DNA of 22,011 bases from Acidobacteriaceae bacterium (lineage in GTDB: Bacteria; Acidobacteriota; Terriglobia; Terriglobales; Acidobacteriaceae), in assembly GCA_003156235.1 (NCBI GenBank), contig PMGP01000093.1, positions 299 through 22,309 on the forward strand, written 5' to 3'. The notes under the pieces are model-generated. The model was not told the origin of the DNA. It searched no databases and was given only the letters and a program-made list of their open reading frames with translations. A program made the translations under genes and the position numbers. Shown in pieces: positions 8,427 through 15,969 of the stretch (positions are counted from its first letter, which is position 1; every line of letters begins with the position of its first letter).

Positions 8427-9581
8427 TTAACGCGGCAACGCGGGCTGCTCAAGCATCGAATCCACGCAGTTTGGAGGCGCGCTCATCGGGTTGCATCGAA
8501 CCGGTAATCCCGCGGGCAGGGCTACGGCGTATCCCGACCATCTGGCGGGCTCAAACTGCGGATAGTCGGTGCTGACGATTTGGGCGCCGCTGTTCAGGGC
8601 GTTGTCACGGCGGTGGGTGTTGTTGGTTCGCGCCTCCATCGTGTCGGAATCCGCCTGTGTGCGAACCAGATACCCCTGGCGGACAAGCGATGCTATCCTC
8701 GTCGGGTTGCCGTCGTTTTCCTCGACAAACGCGGCGTCGGGATGGCCCGGCGTTGCGTTCGTAAAGAGAACGCGTCCGCGCAATCCTGGGTGCCCTTCCA
8801 GGTAAATCGGGCCAACGTGCGCCTGATCCATGAGAAAGATCACCTTGCCGCGAGCCTCTGCCAGGGTGGGCCAGCCGCCTTTTCGGACAGCCTCGCCGAG
8901 AGTACGGTGATGCCCGAGCACCTGATCTGGCGTGATCATTTCGTCTTTGGAGAAGACCAAACGAATCTCCGCATCGAGCGCGTCGAAGGTGGCCGCGGTG
9001 TACGGCTCGGTCTCCGTCCAAGGCAAATCCGCGCTCGGCATTCCTTCTTTCGTCTCGACCAGAATAAAAATGGGGACGTGCTCAGGATGGGCTTTGGACC
9101 AGGCGCGAACGATCCGCAGGCATGCGACAAACGGCTGACAGTTGCTCACAAAATCGATGTCCTGAATGTGCATGACCTTGAACCCGGGCTTCATCAGGAC
9201 GCCGTCAGGATACGGATCTGGGTCGGCGGCCAACCCGGCCTGCGTAACCATTGCCTGACCCAACGGATGGGCAAAGCGGCCTCCCTTGCTGTCGGCGAAA
9301 ATGTCCAGTTCGATCTGCCGGATTCCGTGGTTCAACTGAGTAGCCAGATCGGCGTGCGCGTACTCCAGGGTCGCGTATGCCTCCGGATTCTTTTGCTGCA
9401 CGATCTTGGCGATCCCCGGCAACAATCCAGCATGGTAGCTGTTATGGGTGCCAATCACCTGAATCTGATTGATCCGAACTGAAGCGTCCGGATCGACACC
9501 CCGCGCGGCCGACTGCGCAGAGACGCACGCTACGATCATCGAGATTCCGACCAAGCCAACCGCAAACCTGAACATTTGCAT
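8427..9581 (-). CDS. Secreted Ca-dependent PI-PLC-like phosphodiesterase
   Basis: The protein (384 residues) matches the bacterial Ca-dependent phosphoinositide phospholipase C-like group, a TIM-barrel fold that cleaves phosphodiesters of inositol or glycerol lipids. After a signal peptide (MQMFRFAVGLVGISMIVACVSAQ) the motifs are IGTHNSYH (residues 43-50, first catalytic His), IRQIELDIF (87-95, acidic metal ligands), and KVMHIQDIDF (135-144, second His region). Later stretches are VPIFILVETKEG, GKVIFLMDQ and QIVSTDYPQ, the usual barrel strands. I chose ATG 9581 because GGAG lies 6 bases upstream and a clean signal peptide follows; ATG 9599 adds six residues (MEMESP). It has its own promoter (site B). 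The fold is well supported. The substrate is not, and some family members of this kind are uncharacterised. Confidence 0.85.
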   Translation of the reverse strand: MQMFRFAVGLVGISMIVACVSAQSAARGVDPDASVRINQIQVIGTHNSYHAGLLPGIAKIVQQKNPEAYATLEYAHADLATQLNHGIRQIELDIFADSKGGRFAHPLGQAMVTQAGLAADPDPYPDGVLMKPGFKVMHIQDIDFVSNCQPFVACLRIVRAWSKAHPEHVPIFILVETKEGMPSADLPWTETEPYTAATFDALDAEIRLVFSKDEMITPDQVLGHHRTLGEAVRKGGWPTLAEARGKVIFLMDQAHVGPIYLEGHPGLRGRVLFTNATPGHPDAAFVEENDGNPTRIASLVRQGYLVRTQADSDTMEARTNNTHRRDNALNSGAQIVSTDYPQFEPARWSGYAVALPAGLPVRCNPMSAPPNCVDSMLEQPALPR

Positions 9582-9601
9582 GGGAGACTCCATTTCCATG
9601 T

Positions 9602-9627
9602 AATATGTGTTCCATGCTCATATTATA
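9602..9627 (-). promoter_or_regulatory. PI-PLC-like gene promoter with operator-like box (site B)
   Basis: A perfect -10 TATAAT reads on the minus strand at 9627-9622. A convincing -35 is missing: TTGAAA lies only 14 bases up, and CAATTG at 17 is poor. AATATGAGCA (9624-9615) overlaps the -10 and runs into the expected start of transcription. A second half, CATATT (9607-9602), makes an AATATG...CATATT inverted repeat with 11 bases between. The weak -35 beside a perfect -10 suggests either dependence on an activator or a repressor site over the start point. Confidence 0.55.
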
Positions 9628-9691
9628 CAAAGACGGCATTTTTTCAATTGACAGCGCGAGAAAACGCCTCTTCAATAGACAATCAACGGTC

Positions 9692-9727
9692 AAATTTTTT
9701 CCAGGGGCGATCTTTAGCTTGCGTCTG
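9692..9727. repeat. Promoter-upstream element, copy 2
   Basis: The plus strand reads AAATTTTTT (9692-9700), CCA, GGGG, then CGATCTTTAGCTTGCGTCTG at 9708-9727. It repeats 8271-8317 with a few changes and a shorter middle. Here it lies about 65 bases upstream of the -10 of the phosphodiesterase promoter and just ahead of the divergent MFS gene, so it could serve either gene. Confidence 0.5.
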
Positions 9728-9741
9728 AGACCCATGCGCGG

Positions 9742-10950
9742 ATGCGCCAGTTGCCGGTTTGCCAGATGGGTGGATTCGTGTTGAAAAAAGTTTTGCCGCA
9801 TAGGCGGGACAGGATGATTCTGCTTCCCTTGATTGGGTCGCAGCTCATCGTCATGACCAGCATGTTCCTCATGCCGATTTTAATCGACACGCTGGAGGTT
9901 CATGCCGGGCTAACGGGGAAGGCCGCCGGGCTCCTATTGAGCATGGAGCTGGCCGTTTCCGCTCTCACCACCCTGTCTCTGTCCTCGTGGGTCCGCCCGC
10001 ACTCGGCGCGCCGCTGGGCATTGGCCGGAGGACTGCTCACCATTACTGGCACGGCGCTCACGCTCATCTCTCCCGCGTTTCCTGCGCTCTTTGCCACGCG
10101 CTTACTGGCTGGAGTTGGAGCCGGCGTGGTCGGCGCCGAGGCCACCAGCGTCCTTTCCCTCGGAGCTGACCGGGAACGGCTGATCGCATTTCTTACCATT
10201 ACTTCAATCGTGGATGCCGCCTTCTGGCTGGCCGTGTTGCCCTATCTGATCGACCGCTTCGGATACCGCGCTCCCTATGCCTGCCTAATGCTGATCTGCC
10301 TGTGCAGCACATTTCTTATACTGCGCCTGCCCTCGCACTCTGCCCGTCAGCACTCTACCGGGCCGGCCTTACGCGCGCCGTTTTCCTTCTCAGCGCTCTT
10401 GGTAGTCATCGCCGTTTTCCTCACGCAATTGGGCCAGGGCGCATTCTGGAGCATGGAAGAAAATTATGGAAGTTATGCTGGCTTCAATAGCCATGCAATC
10501 GGCATGATTCTTTCCGTTTCCACGCTGCTCCTGCTGCTCGGCGCGGTGGGCGCGGCCTGCGCCGGCAATCGCTTCGGACGCTACAACTCGCTGCTGATTG
10601 TCATTGCGCTGAATGCCTTCTCCATCCTGCTTGTAAGCACGATTGCGGTCCACTGGGTCTATCTCGCGGCAAATCTCCTGCAATCGGTCACCAACCTCTC
10701 AGCGGTGATCTACCAGCTCGGTCTGGCGGCATGCCTGGATCGCGGCGGACGGGTCGTCGCGGTAAGCACCGCGCTGGTAACGCTGGGAAATGGAATCGGG
10801 CCTGGGCTGGCGGCGAGCCTGAGTGGAGTTTTTGGCGCGCCATTTATCGGCGTGCTGGTTCTGGGGCTCAACGTGCTGGCCCTGGCGCTGTATTGCACGG
10901 TAATGCTGCAAGGCGCGGGAGAAACAAAATTGTTTGTTTCTACGACCTGA
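9742..10950 (+). CDS. MFS transporter
   Basis: This is a major facilitator superfamily permease of up to 402 residues with about 12 hydrophobic segments, located in the inner membrane. The first helix (ILLPLIGSQLIVMTSMFLMPIL) follows a short basic lead KKVLPHRRDR. The fourth-helix region ATRLLAGVGAGVVGAEATSVLSLG is MFS-like, and there is a charged break near mid-protein before the second bundle (FSALLVVIAVFLTQLGQGAFWSMEENYG). I give the longest ATG start. ATG 9766, GTG 9778, TTG 9781 (GGTGGA 6 bases ahead) and ATG 9814 are all possible, and none has a strong ribosome site. The gene is divergent from the phosphodiesterase gene and nearly touches the TetR gene tail to tail. The substrate is unknown; sugar or degradation-product import or export would fit the setting. 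Confidence 0.85.
   Translation: MRQLPVCQMGGFVLKKVLPHRRDRMILLPLIGSQLIVMTSMFLMPILIDTLEVHAGLTGKAAGLLLSMELAVSALTTLSLSSWVRPHSARRWALAGGLLTITGTALTLISPAFPALFATRLLAGVGAGVVGAEATSVLSLGADRERLIAFLTITSIVDAAFWLAVLPYLIDRFGYRAPYACLMLICLCSTFLILRLPSHSARQHSTGPALRAPFSFSALLVVIAVFLTQLGQGAFWSMEENYGSYAGFNSHAIGMILSVSTLLLLLGAVGAACAGNRFGRYNSLLIVIALNAFSILLVSTIAVHWVYLAANLLQSVTNLSAVIYQLGLAACLDRGGRVVAVSTALVTLGNGIGPGLAASLSGVFGAPFIGVLVLGLNVLALALYCTVMLQGAGETKLFVSTT
10921..10940. terminator. Weak AT-rich hairpin at MFS 3' end
   Basis: GAAACAAA-ATTG-TTTGTTTC is a perfect 8-bp inverted repeat inside the last MFS codons. A T-rich run follows at 10957-10970, which also encodes the Lys tail of the convergent TetR gene. It could help end MFS transcription. 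The stem is AT-rich and the T-run is about 16 bases away, so I rate it low. Confidence 0.3.
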
Positions 10951-10954
10951 CTGT

Positions 10955-11692
10955 TCATTTTCCTTTTTTTGCTTTGGCAGCTTTTCCGCTGCGTTTTGCA
11001 TTTCCAACTGCTCCGGCGCGGCGGGCCTTTTTCCCTGTGGGCTGCAAAGAGGCTTGAGCGTCAAGCGTCACCGGATCGATCAGAAGAGAAATCGCCGCCT
11101 TCAAGGAAAGCAAGACGCGTGCACGATGCGGCTCGGGAAGGGCGAGAGCGAATCGGGTAGTGGCGCTGGCCATCTCGATGGCGATCAAGGAGCGGTCGAA
11201 GAGCGCGCTGGGGTCGGCGTCGGGATGCAGTTTCTGCAAGGCATCAGCGATGATGCGCGCATTTTGAAGCGTGTCATCGATATTGAGCGCGCGCAGCTCC
11301 ATCGATGCGGCCACGCAACTCCAGACCTCGATGAAGGCGGGGTTGGAAGTCTGCAGTTCGGACATCCGGTCAATAATGATTCCAACCAGGTGGTTCGCCT
11401 CATCCCTTCCTTCCTCGATGGAACGGCGAATCCCCTCCGCCAAAGTCCCCGATATGGTCGAAGTGTAGCGCGTCCACATCTCGCGCACTATGGCCAGTTT
11501 CATGGGGAAATACTGGTAGACCGAGGCGATCGGCATCTTCGCCTCGCGAGCGATTTCGCGCATGGAGACGCTTTCATATCCACGCGCCGCAAACAGGCGC
11601 AGCGCGGTCTCCAATACGCTCTCAAAACGAGCATGACTGCGATCCTGGCGCGGTTGCCGCTTGATTTGCGTTCTGTTCTCAACCTCGAACAT
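10955..11692 (-). CDS. TetR-family transcriptional regulator
   Basis: This 245-residue DNA-binding repressor-type protein has the TetR helix-turn-helix at about residues 22-68 (VLETALRLFAARGYESVSMREIAREAKMPIASVYQYF). The remainder is a helical ligand-binding and dimerisation domain. The last 26 residues form a Lys/Arg/Ala-rich tail (GKKARRAGAVGNAKRSGKAAKAKKGK) that the family does not need. It is convergent with the MFS gene (4-bp gap) and divergent from the kinase operon. It is the only transcription factor in the window and lies between genes that share the AATATGAGCA box, so I infer it controls them. No ligand can be read from sequence. Confidence 0.92.
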   Translation of the reverse strand: MFEVENRTQIKRQPRQDRSHARFESVLETALRLFAARGYESVSMREIAREAKMPIASVYQYFPMKLAIVREMWTRYTSTISGTLAEGIRRSIEEGRDEANHLVGIIIDRMSELQTSNPAFIEVWSCVAASMELRALNIDDTLQNARIIADALQKLHPDADPSALFDRSLIAIEMASATTRFALALPEPHRARVLLSLKAAISLLIDPVTLDAQASLQPTGKKARRAGAVGNAKRSGKAAKAKKGK

Positions 11693-11758
11693 GATTACCC
11701 TCGTAGATGGCGCCCTGAATGCGCGATTCCGTTCCTTTGCAAACTAGACCGGCAACAG

Positions 11759-11822
11759 TACGATGCTTTCATGCCTTCCGCGAAAACAGCGCGGTTCCGG
11801 TCCAGGCCGCGAAAACATCGTA
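11759..11822. repeat. Nested inverted and direct repeats upstream of tetR
   Basis: TACGATG (11759-11765) is mirrored by CATCGTA (11816-11822). Between them CCGCGAAAACA occurs twice in direct orientation (11778-11788 and 11807-11817, 29 bases apart). The cluster lies 67-130 bases upstream of the tetR start and could be a second regulatory site. It may also be chance. Confidence 0.3.
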
Positions 11823-11852
11823 TGAACGCATTTCTTGCGCTAAATCCGCGCG

Positions 11853-11866
11853 TTGCTCATCTAATT
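11853..11866. promoter_or_regulatory. Weak operator half-site (site D)
   Basis: TTGCTCATCTAATT matches the corresponding 14 bases of site C (TTGCTCATATTATT) at 12 positions. No matching second half is evident. It lies about 160 bases upstream of tetR and about 160 bases ahead of site C. Confidence 0.25.
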
Positions 11867-12017
11867 CGATCTTATATCATACGTTGCCGGCGAGTGAAAC
11901 GGCATTCGACTGGAGAGATGCTGGAATTTTGCAAGCTCTTTCGCTTGGCCCTGAACCGCCACAATTCCCTGGAAAGGCATATAAATGCAAAAGGAGAGGC
12001 TGGCGGACAAACTCCTG

Positions 12018-12046
12018 TTGACAAATATGACTATTGCTCATATTAT
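12018..12046 (+). promoter_or_regulatory. Kinase-operon promoter with palindromic operator (site C)
   Basis: TTGACA (12018-12023, perfect -35) and TATTAT (12041-12046, 5 of 6 to the -10) are separated by exactly 17 bases. The spacer is the operator: AATATGA (12024-12030), 7 bases, TCATATT (12038-12044), a perfect 7-bp inverted repeat that also takes in most of the -10. A protein bound here would block RNA polymerase, so repression is the natural reading. It points at the FGGY kinase gene. Confidence 0.7.
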
Positions 12047-12217
12047 TTTCCCAAGTTGGCTGAGCAAGTCCGGATTTGCCTCAATGAGTCCTTGCGGCTT
12101 GCACAGGGTTTGTTCGTAGAATGCGGGCAGGGCGATGGAAACGCATCTGCCTGAAGCCGCAGTTGACAGATTCAACAGGTGCATCGCGGCACGCAAGTGG
12201 AAGAGGCAGGAGAAGCC

Positions 12218-13819
12218 ATGGGGTCTGCGCGTTACAACCGATTGATTCTCGCCGTCGACCTGGGAACATCGGGCTGCAAATGTGCCTTGGTAGGGCTTGA
12301 CGGAGTTGTCCGGAAGTGGGCTTTCCGTCCTGTTCCACTCCACATCCTGGATCAGGTTGGCGCTGAGCAGGCGCCTGAAGATTGGTGGAGCGCGTTGATC
12401 GGCGCCACACGGGAATTATTCGAGGCACTGCCGGAGGCAAGAAGAGAAATCGCCTCCATTTGCTGCTCCTGCCAGGGAGAATGCACGGTTCCCGTTGACC
12501 GGGCAGGCCGGCCGCTGCATCGAGCGCTGTTGTGGATGGACATGCGCGGCGCTGAAGTCATTCGCCGCCGAGCCGGAAACAAAATCTTTTCCGTGGCGGG
12601 TTACGGTCCCGTCAAATTATGGCGCTGGATTAATCGCACCGGCGGCGCTCCGGCACTCTCAGGAAAAGATTCAGCGGGGCACATGGCCTTTATTCAGGAA
12701 GCGTGGCCTGCAATCTACGATCAGACCTACAAATTCCTGAACGCGCTCGACTATATGAACCTGCTCCTCACAGGCCGGTTCGTCGCCACGGTGGATTCTA
12801 TCCTCACCTCATGGGTCACCGACAATCGCAATGCCAACAACATCCGTTACGACCGAAAACTGATTGCCCAATCCGGCATCGATTTGGAAAAGCTGCCGGA
12901 GATTGTGCGCTGCACGGATGTACTCGGCCCTCTGTGCTCTTCGGCTGCCGAGGAACTCGGCCTGTCGCGGGAAACGTTGGTGGTGGCGGGCGCCGTTGAT
13001 AACTCCGCGGCGGCGATTGGATCGGGAGCTGTTGGGGATGGCGAGGCTCATCTCTATATAGGCACATCATCCTGGATCGGAGCGCATGTTCCCTTCAAGA
13101 AGACAGACGTGTTTGCGCAAATTGCAACTGTGCCTTGCGCCGTAAGCGGGCGCTATCTGGCGGTTGCTCTCCAGTCGTCGGCTGGTTCCAATCTTTCGTT
13201 TTTGTGCGACAAGATTCTATTCCATGAGGATGAGTTTGGCATGGAACGTCCTGCCAATGCCTTTTCCATTTTGGATAAGATTGCAGCGTCCGTTCCGCCG
13301 GGAGCTCGAGGCTTGCTTTATACGCCCTGGATTTTCGGGGAACGCAGTCCGGTCGATGACCCAAATTTGCGAGCAGGTCTGCTGAATATGTCCTTACAGC
13401 ATTCTCGCGAAGACGTGATCCGCGCGGTCCTGGAAGGGGTTGCTCTGAACACCCGCTGGATGGTCACGCCGTTCAATCGCTTTCTCGGCAAGCCACTCGA
13501 TCAAGTCACCATGGTTGGCGGCGGTGCAACCTCGGACGTCTGGTGCCAGATCTTCGCGGACATTCTCGGCATCCCGGTTCGACAAGTGAATTCTCCTATC
13601 CAGGCAAACGCCGTTGGAGCCGCATTCATCGGTTCTGTGGGGATCGGCGCTCTTTCTTTCAGCGATATCCCCGGTCTGAGAAGATTCCGTCACACTTATC
13701 TTCCCGATTCCGGGAGGAAGGCCGTTTACGACGAACTCTTCGAAACCTTCAAGCTTGCATACCGGCGCCTGGCTCCTTTGTATCGGCGGATAAATTCTCC
13801 GAGGAAAGTGCAATCATGA
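12218..13819 (+). CDS. FGGY-family carbohydrate kinase
   Basis: This cytoplasmic sugar kinase of 533 residues belongs to the xylulokinase/ribulokinase/fuculokinase superfamily and transfers phosphate from ATP to a sugar, ketose or polyol. It has the N-terminal phosphate loop LAVDLGTSGCKCALVG (about residues 11-26), WMDMRGAE (substrate side), GAVDNSAAAIGSGAV with Asp261 in the catalytic-base position, and the C-terminal MVGGGATSDVW adenosine motif. I chose ATG 12218 because GGAG lies 5 bases ahead; an in-frame ATG at 12179 is less likely. The stop overlaps the aldolase start (ATGA). Since an aldolase of the fuculose/rhamnulose-phosphate type follows, the product is probably a ketose-1-phosphate. 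I cannot tell the sugar. Confidence 0.9.
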   Translation: MGSARYNRLILAVDLGTSGCKCALVGLDGVVRKWAFRPVPLHILDQVGAEQAPEDWWSALIGATRELFEALPEARREIASICCSCQGECTVPVDRAGRPLHRALLWMDMRGAEVIRRRAGNKIFSVAGYGPVKLWRWINRTGGAPALSGKDSAGHMAFIQEAWPAIYDQTYKFLNALDYMNLLLTGRFVATVDSILTSWVTDNRNANNIRYDRKLIAQSGIDLEKLPEIVRCTDVLGPLCSSAAEELGLSRETLVVAGAVDNSAAAIGSGAVGDGEAHLYIGTSSWIGAHVPFKKTDVFAQIATVPCAVSGRYLAVALQSSAGSNLSFLCDKILFHEDEFGMERPANAFSILDKIAASVPPGARGLLYTPWIFGERSPVDDPNLRAGLLNMSLQHSREDVIRAVLEGVALNTRWMVTPFNRFLGKPLDQVTMVGGGATSDVWCQIFADILGIPVRQVNSPIQANAVGAAFIGSVGIGALSFSDIPGLRRFRHTYLPDSGRKAVYDELFETFKLAYRRLAPLYRRINSPRKVQS

Positions 13820-14475
13820 ATTTCGATCAAGCACGTTGTGAGGTCATTGCGACCTGCCTGGAACTCGCCGAGAAGGGATATCTCGCCGGAACAGGAGGGA
13901 ATGTCGCTTGCCGTATCGACGATGAGCATTTTGCGGTCACACCCACTGCAACCGACTATTACGCGATGAGTCCGGAAGATATATGCGTACTCCGCCTGGA
14001 CGATCTTGCGCAGATCGAGGGGGATCGCCGGCCTTCTATCGAATACAAACTCCATGCCCATGTTCTACGTGTTCGGCGAGACTGCCGCGCCAGTATTCAC
14101 ACGCATCAGCCGATAGCCAGCGCGTATACCTTGCTGGGGCGTGCATTGGAAATTCATCATCCGCACCACCAGATCATTCTGGGGAAGAAGGCTGCATTCG
14201 TGGGCTATGCCCCTTCAGGCACAAATTGGCTTGCATCGAAATTACGGAAGACGCTTCGGCCAGAAATTAATGCTTACCTGATGCGTAATCATGGCGCGCT
14301 CTGCTGCGGTCCGACGCTTGGCGCGACTGTGGCCAGGGTAGTTGCTCTGGAGTCGGCCTGCGCCACCTTCTTTCGCGATGCAATCAACCATCGGGAAGTC
14401 TCGGACTGCAAGCCGTCTTTGTCCGAAGTTATCACCCAATTGGTCAATTCTGACGACAAGGAGTCTTTGCAATGA
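13816..14475 (+). CDS. Class II aldolase/adducin family protein
   Basis: This zinc-dependent aldolase-type enzyme of 219 residues has the length of L-fuculose-1-phosphate aldolase. Motifs are GTGGNVACR (25-33, phosphate-binding loop), SIEYKLHAH (74-82, Glu76 in the place of the catalytic Glu), SIHTHQP (93-99, His95 and His97 as metal ligands) and MRNHGALCCG (156-165, His159 as third metal ligand). All key residues are present, so it should be active, cleaving a sugar phosphate to DHAP plus an aldehyde, or acting as an epimerase or decarboxylating relative. ATG 13816 overlaps the kinase stop and has GAGGA about 10 bases upstream. It is translationally coupled with the kinase before it and the aminotransferase after it. 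Confidence 0.9.
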   Translation: MNFDQARCEVIATCLELAEKGYLAGTGGNVACRIDDEHFAVTPTATDYYAMSPEDICVLRLDDLAQIEGDRRPSIEYKLHAHVLRVRRDCRASIHTHQPIASAYTLLGRALEIHHPHHQIILGKKAAFVGYAPSGTNWLASKLRKTLRPEINAYLMRNHGALCCGPTLGATVARVVALESACATFFRDAINHREVSDCKPSLSEVITQLVNSDDKESLQ

Positions 14476-15956
14476 ACCTATCAGGCGCCACCACGCCCAT
14501 GCCATACAACAACGCTCCGCAGCCTGCATATAGCATCTCGGAATGGCCCGATACGGACGATATCTACGCGCGGCTTGCGGCGCTTGTCAAGCAGCCGATA
14601 CGCCCCATCCGCCGCGAAAACATGGAGACCGTCCTGGAGTATTTCCAGCAGAAATGCAATCGGTCCCGACTTCTGGCGCAACAGGCGGAGCGAACCATTC
14701 CCGGCGGCATTCAGCATAACCTTGCTTTCAACTATCCCTTTGCGCTGGCCATGACCGCGGCCAACGGGGCCTGGCTCACCGATGTTGACGGCAACCGCTA
14801 TATAGATTTTCTCAAGGCCGGAGGGCCGACGCTGCTTGGCTCCAACGACGAAACTGTCCGGCAACAAATCCATGAGCTGCTGGATTCTTGCGGCCCGCTC
14901 ACCGGCCTCCTGCATGAGTATGAAGTTAAATTGGCCGAGTTAGTCTGCCAAGCTATGCCTGCTATCGAGATGTTCCGGATGCTGGGTTCGGGAACGGAAG
15001 CTGTGATGGCGGCGATTCGCCTGGCTCGCGCTTATACGGGCCGAAACTTTGTGATCAAGATCGGCGGCGCATATCACGGCTGGAGCGACCAGATGGTGTA
15101 TGGAATGCGCATTCCCGGCACTGGCCGCAGAGAGGCTATCGGCATACCGCGTGCGTCCACCGCTCATATTCAAGAGCGATATCCCAACGATCTGAACTCT
15201 TTGCGCCGGACACTGTGGCTCAATCGATTGCGGGGCGGAACCGCCGCCATTATCGTCGAGCCATTGGGGCCGGAGAGCGGCACCCGCCCTGTCCAGCGAA
15301 ACTTTAACAACGAGCTGAGAAAACTCTGCGACGAATTCGGCGCGCTGCTGATTTTCGACGAGGTAGTTACTGGATTTCGTATTGGGATGGGCGGCGCACA
15401 AGGCTATTTTGGAGTGAAGCCGGACATTACCGTGCTGGGAAAATGCCTGACTGGCGGTTACCCGATGGCGGGCGGTATCGGAGGACGGCGCGAGGTGATG
15501 ATGTTGCTGGCCGGCGGCATCGGGACCACCTCGAAACGCGCGTTTGTGGGAGGAACTCTTTCGGCCAACCCACTCTCCTGCGCGGCCGGCTATTTTGCCA
15601 TACAAGAAATGCAGCGTACGAATGCCGCCGTGAAGGCGGGGCGCGCGGGAGACCGCTTGCGCAAGGGGCTCAGCGAAATCATTCGCCGCCTGGGTTTGCC
15701 GTATGTCACCTACAACCTTGGCCCGATCGTTCACCTGCAAACCTCGGGTGTCATGCTGATGAGCATGCGCAACCCGCTCAAGGTGATGCGCGAAGCCGGG
15801 CCCCGCAAACACATGATGGAAGAAATGGGGGCGGCCTTCAGCGCGCATGGAATTATCACTATCGCGGGCAGCCGCATCTATACCGGGCTTGCCGATACCG
15901 ATGCGGTGATCGACGATGCGCTGAATCGCTTCGAGGATGTGCTGAAACTCGTTTAA
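14472..15956 (+). CDS. GSAM-like class III aminotransferase
   Basis: This PLP enzyme of 494 residues most resembles glutamate-1-semialdehyde 2,1-aminomutase and related class III aminotransferases. Motifs are GSGTEAVMAAIRLARAYTG (172-190, PLP phosphate contact), GGAYHGW (198-204), FDEVVTGFR (295-303, Asp296 to the PLP ring nitrogen) and VLGKCLTGGYPMAGG (321-335, Lys324 as Schiff-base lysine). About 75 residues precede the usual GSAM start (IPGGI...), a longer N-terminus than in HemL. It is an unlikely hemL because it is coupled (ATGA overlap) to a sugar kinase and aldolase. It may aminate an aldehyde or ketone made by the aldolase, or move an amino group within an amino sugar. That role is inference. 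Confidence 0.88.
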   Translation: MNLSGATTPMPYNNAPQPAYSISEWPDTDDIYARLAALVKQPIRPIRRENMETVLEYFQQKCNRSRLLAQQAERTIPGGIQHNLAFNYPFALAMTAANGAWLTDVDGNRYIDFLKAGGPTLLGSNDETVRQQIHELLDSCGPLTGLLHEYEVKLAELVCQAMPAIEMFRMLGSGTEAVMAAIRLARAYTGRNFVIKIGGAYHGWSDQMVYGMRIPGTGRREAIGIPRASTAHIQERYPNDLNSLRRTLWLNRLRGGTAAIIVEPLGPESGTRPVQRNFNNELRKLCDEFGALLIFDEVVTGFRIGMGGAQGYFGVKPDITVLGKCLTGGYPMAGGIGGRREVMMLLAGGIGTTSKRAFVGGTLSANPLSCAAGYFAIQEMQRTNAAVKAGRAGDRLRKGLSEIIRRLGLPYVTYNLGPIVHLQTSGVMLMSMRNPLKVMREAGPRKHMMEEMGAAFSAHGIITIAGSRIYTGLADTDAVIDDALNRFEDVLKLV

Positions 15957-15969
15957 GCAAGGGGCTATC

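Larger units (their letters stand above)
11693..12217. other. Regulatory region between tetR and the kinase operon
   Basis: This 525-base region is without a convincing gene. It holds an inverted and direct repeat cluster (11759-11822), a weak copy of the operator half-site (11853-11866), and a strong plus-strand promoter with a full operator (12018-12046). The leader from that promoter to the kinase start is about 165 bases. I found no ribosome site with a credible leader peptide and no clear riboswitch in it. Confidence 0.6.

Noticed and set aside
8580..9482. Long open frame on the plus strand, 300 codons
   Set aside because: It lies entirely antisense to the PI-PLC-like gene, has no family motif, and reflects the codon bias of the true gene.
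10934..12154. Open frame of 406 codons on the plus strand across tetR and its upstream region
   Set aside because: Most of it is the complement of tetR, it runs through the kinase-operon promoter, and its sequence shows no domain pattern.
13543..13815. Upstream extension of the aldolase frame
   Set aside because: It overlaps the kinase C-terminus in another frame and gives low-complexity basic sequence. The ATGA overlap start at 13816 has a ribosome site and begins the true domain.
14472..15956. Calling the aminotransferase hemL
   Set aside because: The operon context is sugar breakdown and the N-terminus is about 75 residues longer than in HemL. Only the superfamily is secure.
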